DNA from: Trichoplax sp. H2
Taxonomy: Eukaryota > Placozoa > Uniplacotomia > Trichoplacea
Length of the DNA: 64,000 nucleotides
Reading direction: 5' to 3'
Assembly (NCBI GenBank): GCA_003344405.1
Contig: NOWV01000137.1
Location: 124,001 to 188,000, forward strand
Shown here: in pieces, positions 25,651-37,839 of the stretch
How the letters are laid out: each line of letters starts with the position of its first letter
Numbering within the stretch: the stretch's first letter is position 1
Made by a program: the position numbers and the translations under genes
Notes under the pieces: model-generated
What the model was told of the DNA's origin: nothing
What the model saw: only the letters and a program-made list of their open reading frames with translations
Database searches by the model: none

Positions 25651-26039
25651 AAGTTGGGAAACAAGACAGTGAACTCAATAGTGTAGCATAGGATAGAATG
25701 ATGTCTTTATTATGCTTTAGAATCAAGCCAAATTAAACATGATAAAGGAAAAATATATCATTTCACTTCATTTTAGTCTTCTTGAGATGAATTGATGCAG
25801 CTCTTTAGCATTATTCCATGTCGAAACGGTGATATTCTATAATATAGAGTCGAAGTCGACAAGAAGTGAAAAATCATTGTCAATTAATCATCTTTGGTAG
25901 CGTCAGAAGCGCATGCAGTCATCTAAGATACAATATTGATGCTCTTTTACTATCCAGTGTCATTTTCCAGTCGAGCATATACTATTTTCCATTAATTAAT
26001 AATTTATCTAGTCTCCAATCAATAATCGCTACAATCAGC

Positions 26040-26470
26040 CATTCAAATCGATATTCATCCTATTTTAATCTACTAAAAATAGATTATTCGTAGTGGATAA
26101 TCGTTGCCGGTAGACTATCACTACCATCAGCTCTTCAGGCCATTATTCATCCTGTTTCAATCCTTCGCAGATAGATTATTCCTCGAGGTATTAGTCACCA
26201 TCAGGCTATATACATCACTTATTTAAGCTAAAATTTATCTTTTTTCAGTCCATCGAAGACCAATTATCCCTCAGGGAGGCAGTTGCCATAGGGCTATATC
26301 CGCTACCTGCTCTTGAAGCCAATACGGGTCCTAATTCAATCAGTCCAAGATAAGTTATTCCTACTAGATCATAGTTATAATCAAGTTAGAACTATCAAGA
26401 GCTCCTCAGGCCAAATTCGTTATATTACAGTCAATCTAAGATATATCAATTAATTATTATTGGGGGTAGT
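26040..26470. repeat. Diverged tandem array, period about 92 nt
   Basis: Block with CTTCAGGCCA(T)ATTCATCCT(G)TTTCAATCC, GATAGATTATTCCTC and CCATCAGGCTAT. Anchors near 26042, 26134, 26221, 26312 and 26404 give about five copies at a fairly steady 87-92 nt. Ends about 120 bp before the ATG of the next exon. Confidence 0.65.
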
Positions 26471-26594
26471 AGTTGCTATCAGATTATTACGATATTAAAC
26501 ATCTTCTCCATAAATCGAATATTCAAGCGAAATTTACTATTCAATATAGAGAAGCTAATCTTTGCTGTCTTCATATTATTAATAGGATTTTATC

Positions 26595-26783
26595 ATGGGT
26601 TGTTCATCATCTTCCAATTCGAAAATACCAATTAATGTCGTCAAACCTGAAAGTACAAGAGCATCGACCATTAAATCGGATAGTCGGAATTTGGAAGAAG
26701 AAAAATCGCCTACATCTAGCCAATCAACCAAAGGAAGTAAGAATAAAATATCGTTCACCAACAGAAAAATAGCAGAAACGAAA
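26595..26783 (+). CDS. First exon of an unidentified protein with MGC lipidation motif
   Basis: ATG at 26595 opens 63 codons that end at a consensus donor (AAA|GTAAGT at 26784, phase 0). The peptide begins MGCSSSSNSK. Gly2 followed by Cys3 and serines is the classic N-myristoylation plus palmitoylation signal, so the mature protein is probably held at the inner face of the plasma membrane. The rest is hydrophilic, Ser/Lys/Glu-rich and looks disordered; it has no domain. If not spliced the frame would run on 30 codons to a stop at 26876 through a Phe/Tyr-rich tract, which looks intronic. I could not find the next exon; it may lie in the 3.5 kb before the thioredoxin gene. Homology unknown. Confidence 0.55.
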
Positions 26784-26876
26784 GTAAGTCAGTATCACCT
26801 GGTTGGTGTCATTAATATCAATCGATACGTTTTTCTACTCTACTTCTTTTTTTGTTATGATGGATTAACTTTATGA

Positions 26877-29800
26877 AACTAAAATCATTTCCTAAAATTT
26901 TTTTCTATACGTTAAAAGCAAAGTATTGTTGTGTATCATCTTCCATTCCCATCATTGCTTTATTCCATGTGCTTTACCAGCATGGTCGTTTCTTCTCGAT
27001 TATGATGTAGGCTTTTACTATAGACATTAAAAATTCTTTAGGGGCTTTCATAAAGCTAAATGGACTAAGTATTTAATAATATGATGTAATAGCAAGCATG
27101 ATTTTACCCCTACTTTTATATATTATGATACAGTAGTGTCTTTAACGGCCGACGATTCTTGCTAACACTCTATTTTATTTCTTTGTAACTTCTCATATGC
27201 AAAGTATTTTTAAGAGCGAGCCTTACTTATACTTAGATCGAAATAGTTTGTTAGCTACACCCAATTTATTCTCAATGATTATTTCCAACTCTATTTTGAC
27301 CAATGAATATTCTATCGACTAAGAGAGTTACTAGCTGTCGTTATTAGCCGATTAGCGGTAGCTTATCTCATGTCTTAGCGGCTATTGACTTGTAAAGAGA
27401 TTTTATTTAGAAGTAAATCTATCTCTATTGGATTTTAACTTGTATAGACAGCTTATTCCTATTCTATGCCCTTATTGAGCGAGTATTTGGTGATTTACTA
27501 TAGTAATTCTTCTTCTAGCCCATCATAATTCTTGTCAGGGGTAGAACTTTATTGAACTTCTATTTACACAGATACCTTAGCCCTGTTCTATCCCTTTCTG
27601 AGTAAACATTTGGCAATTTGCTTTTGCTATTTTTCTTCAAAATGGACCCGTTCTAATGACAGCTTGATTAGGAGATAATAATTTCTAAAATAGTCTAGCA
27701 TAAAAGATTATATGCGGTTGTATAACTTGTATTAAAATAAGATCTGAAAGATTAACTAGGTAGTTCTAATTAGATTATATACAACAGATTATAGATGTTA
27801 TTACAATCGCTAATATCCGTATCTAACAATTGAACATTGCATCCGTTCATAAAATACTTTATCATTTTCTTGATTTTAATCACATATGCGACTGTGTTTA
27901 ACAAATAATACATGAAAAAATTCCATTGCTAGATAAAGCTGATCTTTTTTAAAATACGTTGTATCTAACATCTTTTTTCGTTTGCTGTAGCTATGTTACC
28001 CGAAGCTACTGGATGTTCATTCTATTCATGTGTATAGCTGATATAAAATCTAGGTTGATTTTAACATTGCAACGGATAATCATCCATTGATCACATAAAC
28101 AACCTAATGCAATCACAACAACGTATACCTCTAAATAACCTCTCTATATTCAATATACCAGAAAAAACGAAATCGTATTTGTTTAATTATATTTATCATT
28201 AGTCATCTAAAATGCAAACTACTAATGTGCCTTTGCTATTCCCAAAGATACGATCAAGAATCGAATTAATCTTTGCGTTATCTAAATTAAAACGACAGGC
28301 TACGAGATTTGTTTATTTTATTTTCATAATGGATGTTACTGTATACTCGTACTAACAATCAAAGTACCATATTCCAACTCCAAATACCTTACCCTAGACT
28401 TTCTTTATTACCGATGAATTAGCAAGCTACCAATACTCATTTAAAGCAAATGAAATTGATCTTGTGATTTATTGCATAAAACCGAAAATCAGATTACCCT
28501 TTCTACTACACAAATTAAACTACGAGCTCTGAGATTTGTTAGTTTATTTCCACAGTATCAACTAAACTTTCTTTACGTATACCCAAGTATATTAAAGAAT
28601 TTTACGTTAATCATGACGCAATAATTGAATCACAAAAGATATAGAGTCGACCATAGTCTCTTTGTACAGGGGTTTATTATAAAATTTTATTGTAATAAAG
28701 ACACGATATCCTTATTGCATTAGTTAACCGTCAACTAAACTCTCTTATCTAGGGATAAATGAGGAAATTTTATATTAGTCCATCAATCATAGCACGAAAT
28801 TATAATTACGGTTGATATGTCGTCAATTAAACTGTCTTCATATTCGAATAAATCTAGGAAATTACTAGAAGTCATTAAATTGATTCTACATAAACAATCG
28901 TCTTTCCCTTTCTAGCGCACAAATCTAAAACACGAGCTGCAATTTATTAGTTTCTCGTACTTAATCTTATCATAACGACAACACATTCTAACTTCATATC
29001 GGTACGGTATGCTGCTAACTAAAACCCCTTTCTTATAGTAAACTAGTCCTACAACCCGTCGTCTTGTTAATGGACTGTGTCTTATAAGGTTATTTACATT
29101 TGTTCTTTAAATATGTACGTTAGAGTTATGCAATTCTTGCTAAGGAAGTTATCAGTAGTCATTTAACCGAGCTGATGATTAAATTTTGACGATCCATTAT
29201 AGATGATCATAAATCCGGTTATCCTTTCTACTATTGTGCCCATATTCAAAATACCAACTATAAAATATGCTTGTTTCATTTCATATAATAATCGATCTTC
29301 TATTGGTAATCATTGTTCAATATTCCAATAATAGCATATCATCAAATAAACTCATTGTATCGAGAAAATTGGGAAGTAATTTTAATATTCTAAGCAAGTC
29401 GATTCACTTTATCGATGATTGTTATTAATCCTAGACTGATAAACAAGAATCAGCTAACTCTTTGTGCTGCACAGTTTTAAACTGTAAGTCTGAAGATTGA
29501 CTAGCAACATTTATGACTCAAATTCTGCTAATTATTTAATAGTTTCTAGCGCAATTTCTATCGACAATGATGATCAACAATAATGTTCTTGTAAGAAAAA
29601 TGGGATAATTAAAGAATAAATGAGTGCTAAGGACTTGTATAGCGAGAAAATTGGGATGTAACTATTTCAGATAGCAATTACTGGATTGTAATTACGTCCA
29701 GCAACAATAGATTTTTGAACGCTGTTCACAGTATCTTAAGGGTATTGTTTTGTTATTAGTAGAAAAGACCAAATTGATTGTTATTTTACTCCAATTTTTG

Positions 29801-30284
29801 GTATTAGTATGTTCACTTTATTATTGGTTCATAAGCAACTCTACTGTCTATCTGAATAAATGATTAGATCGTTTACGTCGTATTGTATGCTTGCAATGGA
29901 ATAAAAAATGAACTTTACTTAATAAGTATCATGATAGAATGATAGGGCGCTATCGGGGAAAGAAAGGATACGTAGGTTGAAGTTGTCATAGCAACAGGAT
30001 CAAAAATGATAGCAAAAACCTTTCATAGTCTAGATTTAATCGACAGAAGTAATTTAAAATTGAAAAAGAAACGGCAAATAAAAGAATTAATCATTTTGGC
30101 CGTGACAAAAAAATGGGATGATCTCATATGACTTGAACAGCTGTTTATAGTTATAGACAGGGTATCGTTGAATATTTTGTGTATCTTTTAGTAGGGTATT
30201 AATATTTATTAGCTATTAGCTGTGGTAAATTAAAAGAAAAGATAAGCCTTCGTCGTATTAGTTATCCAATTCACTCTCGAAAAG
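26877..30284. other. Gene-poor stretch (possible long intron)
   Basis: No exon recognised. Loose repetition is visible at 27.8-29.1 kb: a segment AAATTAAA(A/C)...ACGAG...GATTTGTTAGTTTATTT occurs near 28280, 28508 and 28920, so this too may be a decayed array. It could be an intron of the exon at 26595 or plain spacer. Confidence 0.4.
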
Positions 30285-31410
30285 ATGGCCTTGTTTGTGG
30301 CTAACAATGTGAGATTTCATTTTTTAGATTATATTTCCAGTTTTTTTCTTTATTTTTATCTTTGCATAGACATTTATATTTTACTAAACATGGAATCCGT
30401 GTATAATTATATATATCTTTGGTTTTTTGTATCGGTTACTCTAAATCTTGCTTATCGTTTATATCGAAAGGAAGGGTTAATTTTTTTTATTAGAAGAAAA
30501 ATTTGTGGGATGCACTACTCTCGTTATCGTCTCCAAAATTAATTAATTGTTCTTCGTCATCTTTCTTTAATTGCTTACTAGGAAGAATTTGATCTTATCA
30601 TTAAATCAGCCGATGATAAATTAGTTGTCATTGATTTTTATGCTCAGTGGTGTGGTCCATGTCGCCGTATAGGGCCTAAATACGAGGTAAAACGGTTATT
30701 ATTTTCATTTCAAGGACAGTAACTCTTCATTCATGCAATACTGTATGGACTTGATTTTTGTTCGTCCCTTCATCAAATACCTAATTTGCCCATTTCTAGG
30801 CTATGAGTAAGGATCCAGAATATGAAAATGTTATATTTCTGAAGGTTGATGTTGATGATAATAGTGTAAGTATTGGTTAATTAAAGCGCATTAATTAAAT
30901 ATCTGGATGTGAAACGGCTATATTATAGGAAAGATCGTCTTTAATCTTGAGATGTTATAAACGGCCCAGTCACTAATTAATAGGAACAGTGATTCTACAA
31001 CAATCTTAGTCATAAAACTTCCTCCTTACAAGCGATGTTATTAAAAATAGCCATTTAAGTCTATTTGGTTGCAGTATTTTACGTAAATACAATTGAGTCT
31101 TACTATATCACCAATACTGATTTGTTATTTCCTAAAATAGGATACTGCCGAAGCTTGTGGCATCAGTTGCATGCCAACGTTTCAATTTTATCAAAATGGA
31201 CAAAAGGTATTATAGAATTGATCACCAATAGCAATATCTTGCCGTATAAAAAATTGCATGCCATGTACAGTAGCAACGTCTGCTAAACGATACTATAATA
31301 TTAATTTTAAAATCGGTCAATATGAAAATTTTCCCTGATAGATTGATGAACTTTCTGGATCTGACGATTCACAACTTCTAGCTAAAATTAAAGAATTAAT
31401 GGTTCGATAA
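30285..31410 (+). CDS. TXN: Thioredoxin (cytosolic type), 5 exons
   Basis: Exons 30285-30308, 30582-30686, 30800-30865, 31141-31206 and 31342-31410 join in phase 0 at every junction to give 109 aa, the usual length of animal thioredoxin 1. All introns are GT-AG. The active site WCGPC is residues 31-35, so Cys32 and Cys35 are the redox pair. Asp26 (buried acid) and cis-Pro77 in CMPTFQF are present. NVIFLKVDVDD is the family's third strand. It reduces protein disulfides in the cytosol/nucleus using electrons from thioredoxin reductase. There is no signal or mitochondrial targeting sequence. Exon 1 codes only eight residues (MALFVANN). The extra cysteines at 71 and 75 recall the regulatory cysteines of animal TXN. 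A poly(A) signal AATAAA lies at 31464-31469, 54 bp past the stop. Neighbours are unrelated. Confidence 0.95.
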
Positions 31411-31469
31411 AAGTAGCAAAGTAAGGTTTACTATTTATCAATTATGTAATATTCTGGATAAGAAATAAA

Positions 31470-34400
31470 AACGATAGTGGTGTATAAATCACTTGGAGTT
31501 TTAAGAATGGAAATTTTCAATTTTATTTCAATACATTAATGTATAGGTGAAGGGAGGAATCTTTCCTTCATTCGCTACAGCGATAAAGTATATTACGTCA
31601 GTAAGAAGAAGATGTACACAATAACTTATTTGCTTTTAATGATGATTCAAATATAAGATTCATGCATAACCTTATATTGATAGTGTGAATATCACTCTTT
31701 TACACATAAAACTACTTTATAACTCTTCTTGGCTTGCAAACTTGTTATTGTACAATGTGTTCTTTGAAATTTGACTGCTATAGCTGGTACTTGTATATAT
31801 TGATGTGTTTATGAAAGTTATAACATAAATGTATAGTATATTAACATATACATAGTACATATATATATTCAGATATTTGATCTAACATTATACAGCAAAT
31901 AGATGTAACTAGCTTAACTAGCTAGCTTACATAGCCATTTGCAGAATTATGATTTTCGAACAGTACCTTCGATACATTGACTGCGTAATTTTCTTTAATC
32001 ACTTTTTTTGAATCTTGATTTTAAATTAAATAGATTTCACTCATGTGATTGGTTAAATAGATAATTAAACAGATAATTGCCAGTAATAACTTAAATTATT
32101 AATATTTTATCATATACATTACTAGGATAACGTTATGCAGCCATCAATTGCAACTGAGTTTAAGTGAAATGAAAACCACGAAGCAGACTGCTATTTCATG
32201 GCGGCTAATTGATTGTAGTTAAACAAATAAAACTCCTTGTACATGCTTAATTTGGTGCTAAAAGTCATTTTATCGTGATTGTAGAAACTAGCACAACCCA
32301 TGGAAATTCTGTGGAATAGTATAATTTTAATTAATACGATTTGATAAATTATGCGTGCTTTGATTCTGATGTTGTTGAAGTTAGTCATCTCCAAGCAAAG
32401 TAAAAATTGTTACCATGGCCAACGTAACAGAGCTGGAAATTAGCTATCAGCTACAAATACTATACCTGTCAGATTTTAGTTAAACTTCTACCCAAAGATA
32501 GCATGTAGCATAGTTGTAGTAAAGAAGAAAAATGAAAATATTCGTGGAACTTTACATTTAAAATGTATCTATCTTTGCAATTATGAAGATTGTGTAGCTG
32601 AGGTATAAAATGCTAAGCAGTGTATAATCGAACCGAATCGAATTCATGGATATTACTGGATAAGAAGAATAGTTTATTCCTAGAACTTTATACTTAAAAA
32701 TGGTGCCATCGTTATGATTATGATTACTGTGTAACAAAGCTGTAGAATATCATGAAGCGAAATCGAATCGAATGTATAGATATTAAAACATAAGAAGAGT
32801 AATTATAAGTATAACTTTATTCGTAAAGATGTACGCTGTGCAGTAGCTTTTTTTGTAATTATAATTATAGATCTTGTATAAAAAAGCTATGGAATTTTGA
32901 CAAGCGAAATCGAATTTATAGATATTACGGTGTAACAAGAGTCACTATTAGTAAAGCGTTATGCTTCAAAATGTAATCATCCTTTTAAACGTAGATTTTA
33001 CTTAAGAAAAGCTATGGAATATTGACAAACAAAATCGAATCGAATCTATAGAAATTTCTGGGCATGAAAGGTCATTAATTGTAGAAACTATTCGTAGAAC
33101 TTGATTAGGAGCGCAGTTATTCTGACAATTATGGATAAATTATCACAAAATCATGGAATATTGATGTTACGGTGAATCCCGAGAATCAGTTACTCCCAAC
33201 AGTATTTTCAGTCTACACAAAAATGGAGTGATTATTTGACAAAATGTGGGTACTTGGCAATGGCTTACAATTTAGATTTTCAGAAATTAGACAGTTTACA
33301 TTAATGCTAATAAAACAAAAAGCTTGCGCTTAGCATATAATTACAGATTTCTATAGTTATGAAGCTATTTACAGGGTATGCTGATAGATCATTTGATGGC
33401 AATCGCTGTCTACCTCTATCAGAAACACCCTCATCTATTAAAATGAATGATTTCGATTACGCGCTCATGTAGTATACGAGTATGCATATATAGATGGGTA
33501 TGACATATGCAGTACAAACATGGACTAGATCCTGAATAAACTAATAACTTCATCCATGTTTAGTATTAAATGTAATAATATATAATGCATATCAACAACT
33601 GTATTTGTCTGTCTTTGAAACAGAAATCATGCGAGTAATTATTGCTGAAGTATATACCTATTTGCATTAATAATTGTTCACAAAGCTACCGCAAAATTCG
33701 CCTTTAGCTGATCTTCGAGCTACAGTATAAACAATGCATTACTTATTCTAACTTTCTTATAAACTATGAGCAGTATCCAATACAGCATGACAATTTAAAT
33801 GGGGTACATGTAAACGATTAGACAGTCAGTATTTAAAATTATTATAAAGTTACATTTAGTATCTATCCAGCTTTTACCTTATTCCTAATAACGTACGCAA
33901 TAATAGTCCGATGCTCCAACAGATAGCAATAAATAAGTGAAAGTAAAAATGGACTAGTAAATGTTAATGCCTTGGTGTAACATTTTCAAATCAATAAAGC
34001 AAAATAGTAAACATCTCCATGTACGAGTACGGTGCAAAAATTTTTCATTTCAATTTCAGTAATAAATGATAGACAAGTTGAAAGTCACATCTTCTATTTG
34101 TAAATGTGCTTGTGTAGCGAATACGCTAAGAAAATAACTCTAGAATGTATACAATAACTTTATGACTTTAAATAATAATATTAAATTGCATATAGGTCTA
34201 CCTTGCTAGCTCGGATAGACTAGCCATGACAAGGAATCTTATTTTACAAATTTTTGCTTGAGAACTTGTCATACAATCGATTTTGAAAATTACCGATATA
34301 GCTGAAACTTTGTATATATATATAATATAAATAGAACTTCAATGTGATACCATATAAGCGTACAATTTGTTTTAAAATAGATGTAATCCATATAGACAAT

Positions 34401-34851
34401 AATGTTACTGTAGTTCCAACGACAATAGAGTCTATCTTAGAGTCAATTACAACACCTCTTATTCAGCAACATCTAGAATTTGATTACATTTAGTCACAAA
34501 TCAATGTCCCTCATGCCATTGGATGTAAGTAGCTACAAGTCAATGATTGCAGCAATTAAAATAGTGATTATTATAGCTGAAACATGAATAATATATCGAG
34601 TAATTTTTATGTGAAGCAATTATAATTATTCAATGAATTAATGATAAAATAGCATGTACTATCAGGAGGAAGGTTACGGACTGCTACATCGTAGATCACT
34701 GGGTGCACCGTATAATGTATCGTTCGCCGATGATCAATTGTATAGCATATGATTGATTGTGAGTGCTGCAATATCCACTTTGTCAATATCACAGATTTGT
34801 GCTTGTGCTAGAATTGATACATTGATAATAATACTACTGGGTTGTGCAGTA
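31470..34851. other. Intergenic between convergent genes, partly repeat
   Basis: Spacer between the 3' ends of thioredoxin (+) and YIPF6 (-). No exon seen. It holds the tandem array listed at 32530-33170 and a short TA-rich run near 34313-34325. Confidence 0.5.
32530..33170. repeat. Diverged tandem array, period about 126-142 nt
   Basis: Block with AAATCGAATCGAAT(C)TATAGATATTAC, TAAGAAGAGT, AGAACTTTAT and AAAGCTATGGAATATTGACAAGC. The CGAAT-TATAG anchor occurs near 32641, 32768, 32910 and 33040. Four to five copies. Confidence 0.7.
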
Positions 34852-37839
34852 CTAGGTATGAGAGATTACTAGCCAAGCCATGACGAAGTAAAATAAAAAG
34901 ATTGGATAGATAGCCAATGCTTTTCTATCGGATAGCTGTGTGTCAGCTAGAAATGCCGTTGATGCTAAATAAAGTGCGTCAATAAAACTTTGATTAGGAG
35001 CGGTTATAGCAACATTGTGAATGCAAAAGAGATCCCCAGAAACTTAATATCAGCATTTTCTACATTTCAATTGATGACATACTGGTACAGGAGTATGAAT
35101 AATAGACTCACCAAATGTTGACCAGCAAAATCCCAAAATGACTAAGCAAAATCGAAGAACAAACAATCCACTTGTATGTGGAAGCATAAGTACAATTCGA
35201 CAGCCAATCAGTGCTAGTACAAGAGGAAACATACAATAACCTAATACGCACAGACTTTGAAATAATGATCTAGAATATGAAAAAAATTGTATCATGTATT
35301 AACGATATACATCTATCCAGTGGTTATTCGAAAAAAATGATGTAGTCCAATTCTTGCTTAGCTAATATGTAGAGGCGGTTAAAAAATTAGCTGTAAGCTT
35401 ACATTCTCCCACCAAGTAATTGACTGTTGATAGTTACAATTCCAGCTCCACACCAAAAGATGACAAATACTTCAGCAAATTGTGGTCCTCCATCGTTAAC
35501 GTTATCAGCTTTGTTACCTTGTAACAGCCTACGAAATGCCAAGTTAAATAATATCTATTACAGTCGTTGCAAGGCTGCTGACTTAACACAAAGACAGTAT
35601 TGTCAAGATACGCGTACATGCTACCGTATATACAAGTACAGTACAACAGTATTGTGATACATTAACAGGGTTAAAATGCATGAAATACCATTTGACAATC
35701 CTAACAAACTAACATAGCGAAAATGATTGTATCCAAATTGTCGGTTTCATAACTCAGACAATACTTACAACGCCATAGCCCCACATAAGATTAAAGGTCC
35801 CCATAAGTCCCCTAAAAAATTAATAAAGCAGCAGCAATAATATTAGTTGTCATTGCAATACATTGGTTTACGTTTCCTTGACCAATAAATGACTTTCATT
35901 TATCTACAGGTGAATCCCATGTAACATATGAAATACATCATGTTGGTAAAGTTAGGATATACGAGTGTGTTTACAATTTAGCAACTGTACCAATATAGTT
36001 TGGTCCCACCAATGTTATAGAGGTAGAATACGAACTTACTTCTACTACTGTGACATGGTCAACTCGATTGATTGCAGTTGATCCATCATAATACTGACAA
36101 AGTTACGATCTATGCTTAGTACCAATATAGTTTGGCATCCCCAATGTTATAGAGGTAGAATACGAACTTACTTCTCCTACTGTAACATGGTCAACTTGAT
36201 TGATTGCAGTTGATCCATCATAATACTGACAAAGTTATGATCTATGCTTAGTAGCAATATGGTTTGGTACCACCAATATTATAGAGGTAGAATACGAACT
36301 TCTTCACTACTGTAATTTGGTCAACTCGATTGATTGCAGTTGATCCATCATAATACTGATAAAACTTATGATGTATGCTTAGTACCAATATAGTTTGGTA
36401 CCACCAATACTATAGAGGTAGAATACGAATTTACTTCTACTACTGTAACATGGTCAACTCAATTGATTGCAGTTAATGCATTATTATACTGATAAGGTTA
36501 TGATCTATGCTTACCATTTTGCAATTGTGCTCATTTATTTTGGCAACATGAATGTTGTAGTGGTATTATACGAATTATTTTCTACTACTTGCAGTTTATC
36601 CATCATCATGGTAGAAAAAGTATGATCTATGTTTATAATTTTTCAACTGAGCCCATTCATTTTGGCAAACACGCATGTTGTCGTAGCATAATACCAAGTT
36701 ACTTTCTACTGCTGTAACAGGATCAACTTGATTGATTGTTTGATCTTTACCAATCACTCTTAATTTCTCAAGTTTGTCAATGACACTATGTACTATGTTA
36801 AGTTTGGGCTTCATGTAAGAATTGCGGTGATATTGACCTTAAAGTGGCCGTATACGCATATGGAAGGGTTGGCAGTACGATACGTAGAAAGAAATAGTCT
36901 GTAGTACTTACAATTTCGCAAGAGGGAAATTTTCTGCTTGACGTAAAAGACGTGGAGAAATTTTTGGCCAATGGATTTCAGATCTCTTAGCTGTAAATGG
37001 AAAGGGTATAGTTAATACCTTGTTATCATGACTATTGGGATGGTATGATAGATCTATTGCATGTATCGCTGGTGAAGGAGAACATGTCCTGCTACTACTG
37101 TATGGTCAATGGCTACGGGTACTGATTGATGGCCGCTTTTCATTTCTGTATTATTTCGCCGTATGGAACCAACTGAGTGGACTAATTACTGCAGATCACC
37201 ATCCAAACTGATAGAAATGATTCGATTCTACTCTATACAATCTATCTGATGGAGATGATACGCGTCTATCTTGTTGTGGTAATGAAAATGAACACAGATC
37301 GTTGATGATACAGTCTACCCTTGTTGGCATGCTATTCCTCTTGGCTATGGTATGGATTGCCAGTATTTAAAAAAGAGGAAGAAATTGGAATGACGACCTA
37401 TCACCGTCAACTAGAGCAAATGATCAATCGGCTGTATTCCAGTGGAAAGACTGTCCTATGGATACTACAGAGGCAAACTCTTTTTCTATTACCAAGGACT
37501 ATAGACTGCCGATACTGCAGCACTGAATTATTCCCGATTGGGTGTTCTACAAGCCTATCCTATCCAGACAGAATGACTGTCATGGCCAAAGCACGTTGAA
37601 GGAGTTTTACTACATAGTCAAGGAATTTTAGTCGATCCATTGCAAGAAATAGTCGACTTGAATGCAGCTCTTTTCTTCCATCCATAAACTGTACTTACGA
37701 GTGTTTGCGATACTGGTTCGTCGATGGTGTCGAAATGCGATTCATCGACTTGATGATCACCATGGACACGTTGACTTTCTTCGTCTTCATCGCTATCACT
37801 ATGATCAAAACGCGGACTAACCGGTCTTGGTGATGCCAT
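34852..37839 (-). CDS. YIPF6: YIPF6, Yip1-domain Golgi membrane protein, 6 exons
   Basis: Exons in transcription order: 37839-37699, 36990-36912, 35811-35769, 35528-35403, 35269-35112, 34964-34852. Phases agree at each junction and the joined protein is 219 aa (human YIPF6 is 236). Residues 1-47 are acidic, Ser-rich and cytosolic, ending FDTIDEPVSQTL. Then come LRDLKSIGQKFLHV, the Yip1 signature DLWGP (75-79), DGGPQFAEVF, LLGGRISLFQSLCVLGYC and the terminal FLADTQLSDRKALAIYP before the last membrane segment. About five membrane helices follow the cytosolic tail. The family works in vesicle traffic between ER and Golgi and binds Rab GTPases; this is known for the family, not visible here. Intron 2 carries a 131-nt tandem array. 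The gene lies head to head with GNPDA. The splice at 35403 uses GTAAGC; all others are also GT-AG. Confidence 0.95.
35970..36800. repeat. Tandem array in YIPF6 intron 2, period 131-132 nt
   Basis: Units start with (A)CCAATATAGTTTGG and contain TATAGAGGTAGAATACGAACTTA, CTACTACTGTAACATGGTCAACT, GATTGATTGCAGTTGATCC and ATGATCTATGCTTAGTA. Starts at 35989, 36121, 36253 and 36384 give steps of 132, 132 and 131. Two further diverged units follow to about 36800. The first four are highly similar, much younger than the other arrays in the window. A minus-strand open frame at 36596-36814 is part of the array and not a gene. Confidence 0.9.
37060..37690 (+). pseudogene. Possible decayed coding stretch inside YIPF6 intron 1
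   Basis: On the plus strand, antisense to the intron, one frame from about 37210 to 37629 runs with few stops (TAA 37368, TGA 37525, TAG 37627). It has mixed protein-like composition, including a hydrophobic segment (GMLFLLAMVWIASI) and a stretch with WVFYKPILSRQ. The region is less AT-rich than its surroundings, which alone lengthens chance frames. No family recognised. It could be a broken gene remnant or noise. Confidence 0.2.

Noticed and set aside
31065-31286. 73-codon plus-strand open frame over thioredoxin exon 4
   Set aside because: Wrong frame of exon 31141-31206; the right frame gives DTAEACGISCMPTFQF with matching phases.
35427-35657. Plus-strand open frame over YIPF6
   Set aside because: Antisense to YIPF6 exon 35403-35528; the minus-strand exon carries DGGPQFAEVFVI and fits between neighbours.
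36596-36814. 72-codon minus-strand open frame
   Set aside because: Lies wholly in diverged units of the 131-nt tandem array in a YIPF6 intron; its sequence is repeat.
37321-37599. 92-codon plus-strand frame as a real gene
   Set aside because: Different frame from the longer low-stop frame in the same place, no ATG at its limit and no domain; kept only as part of a possible relic.
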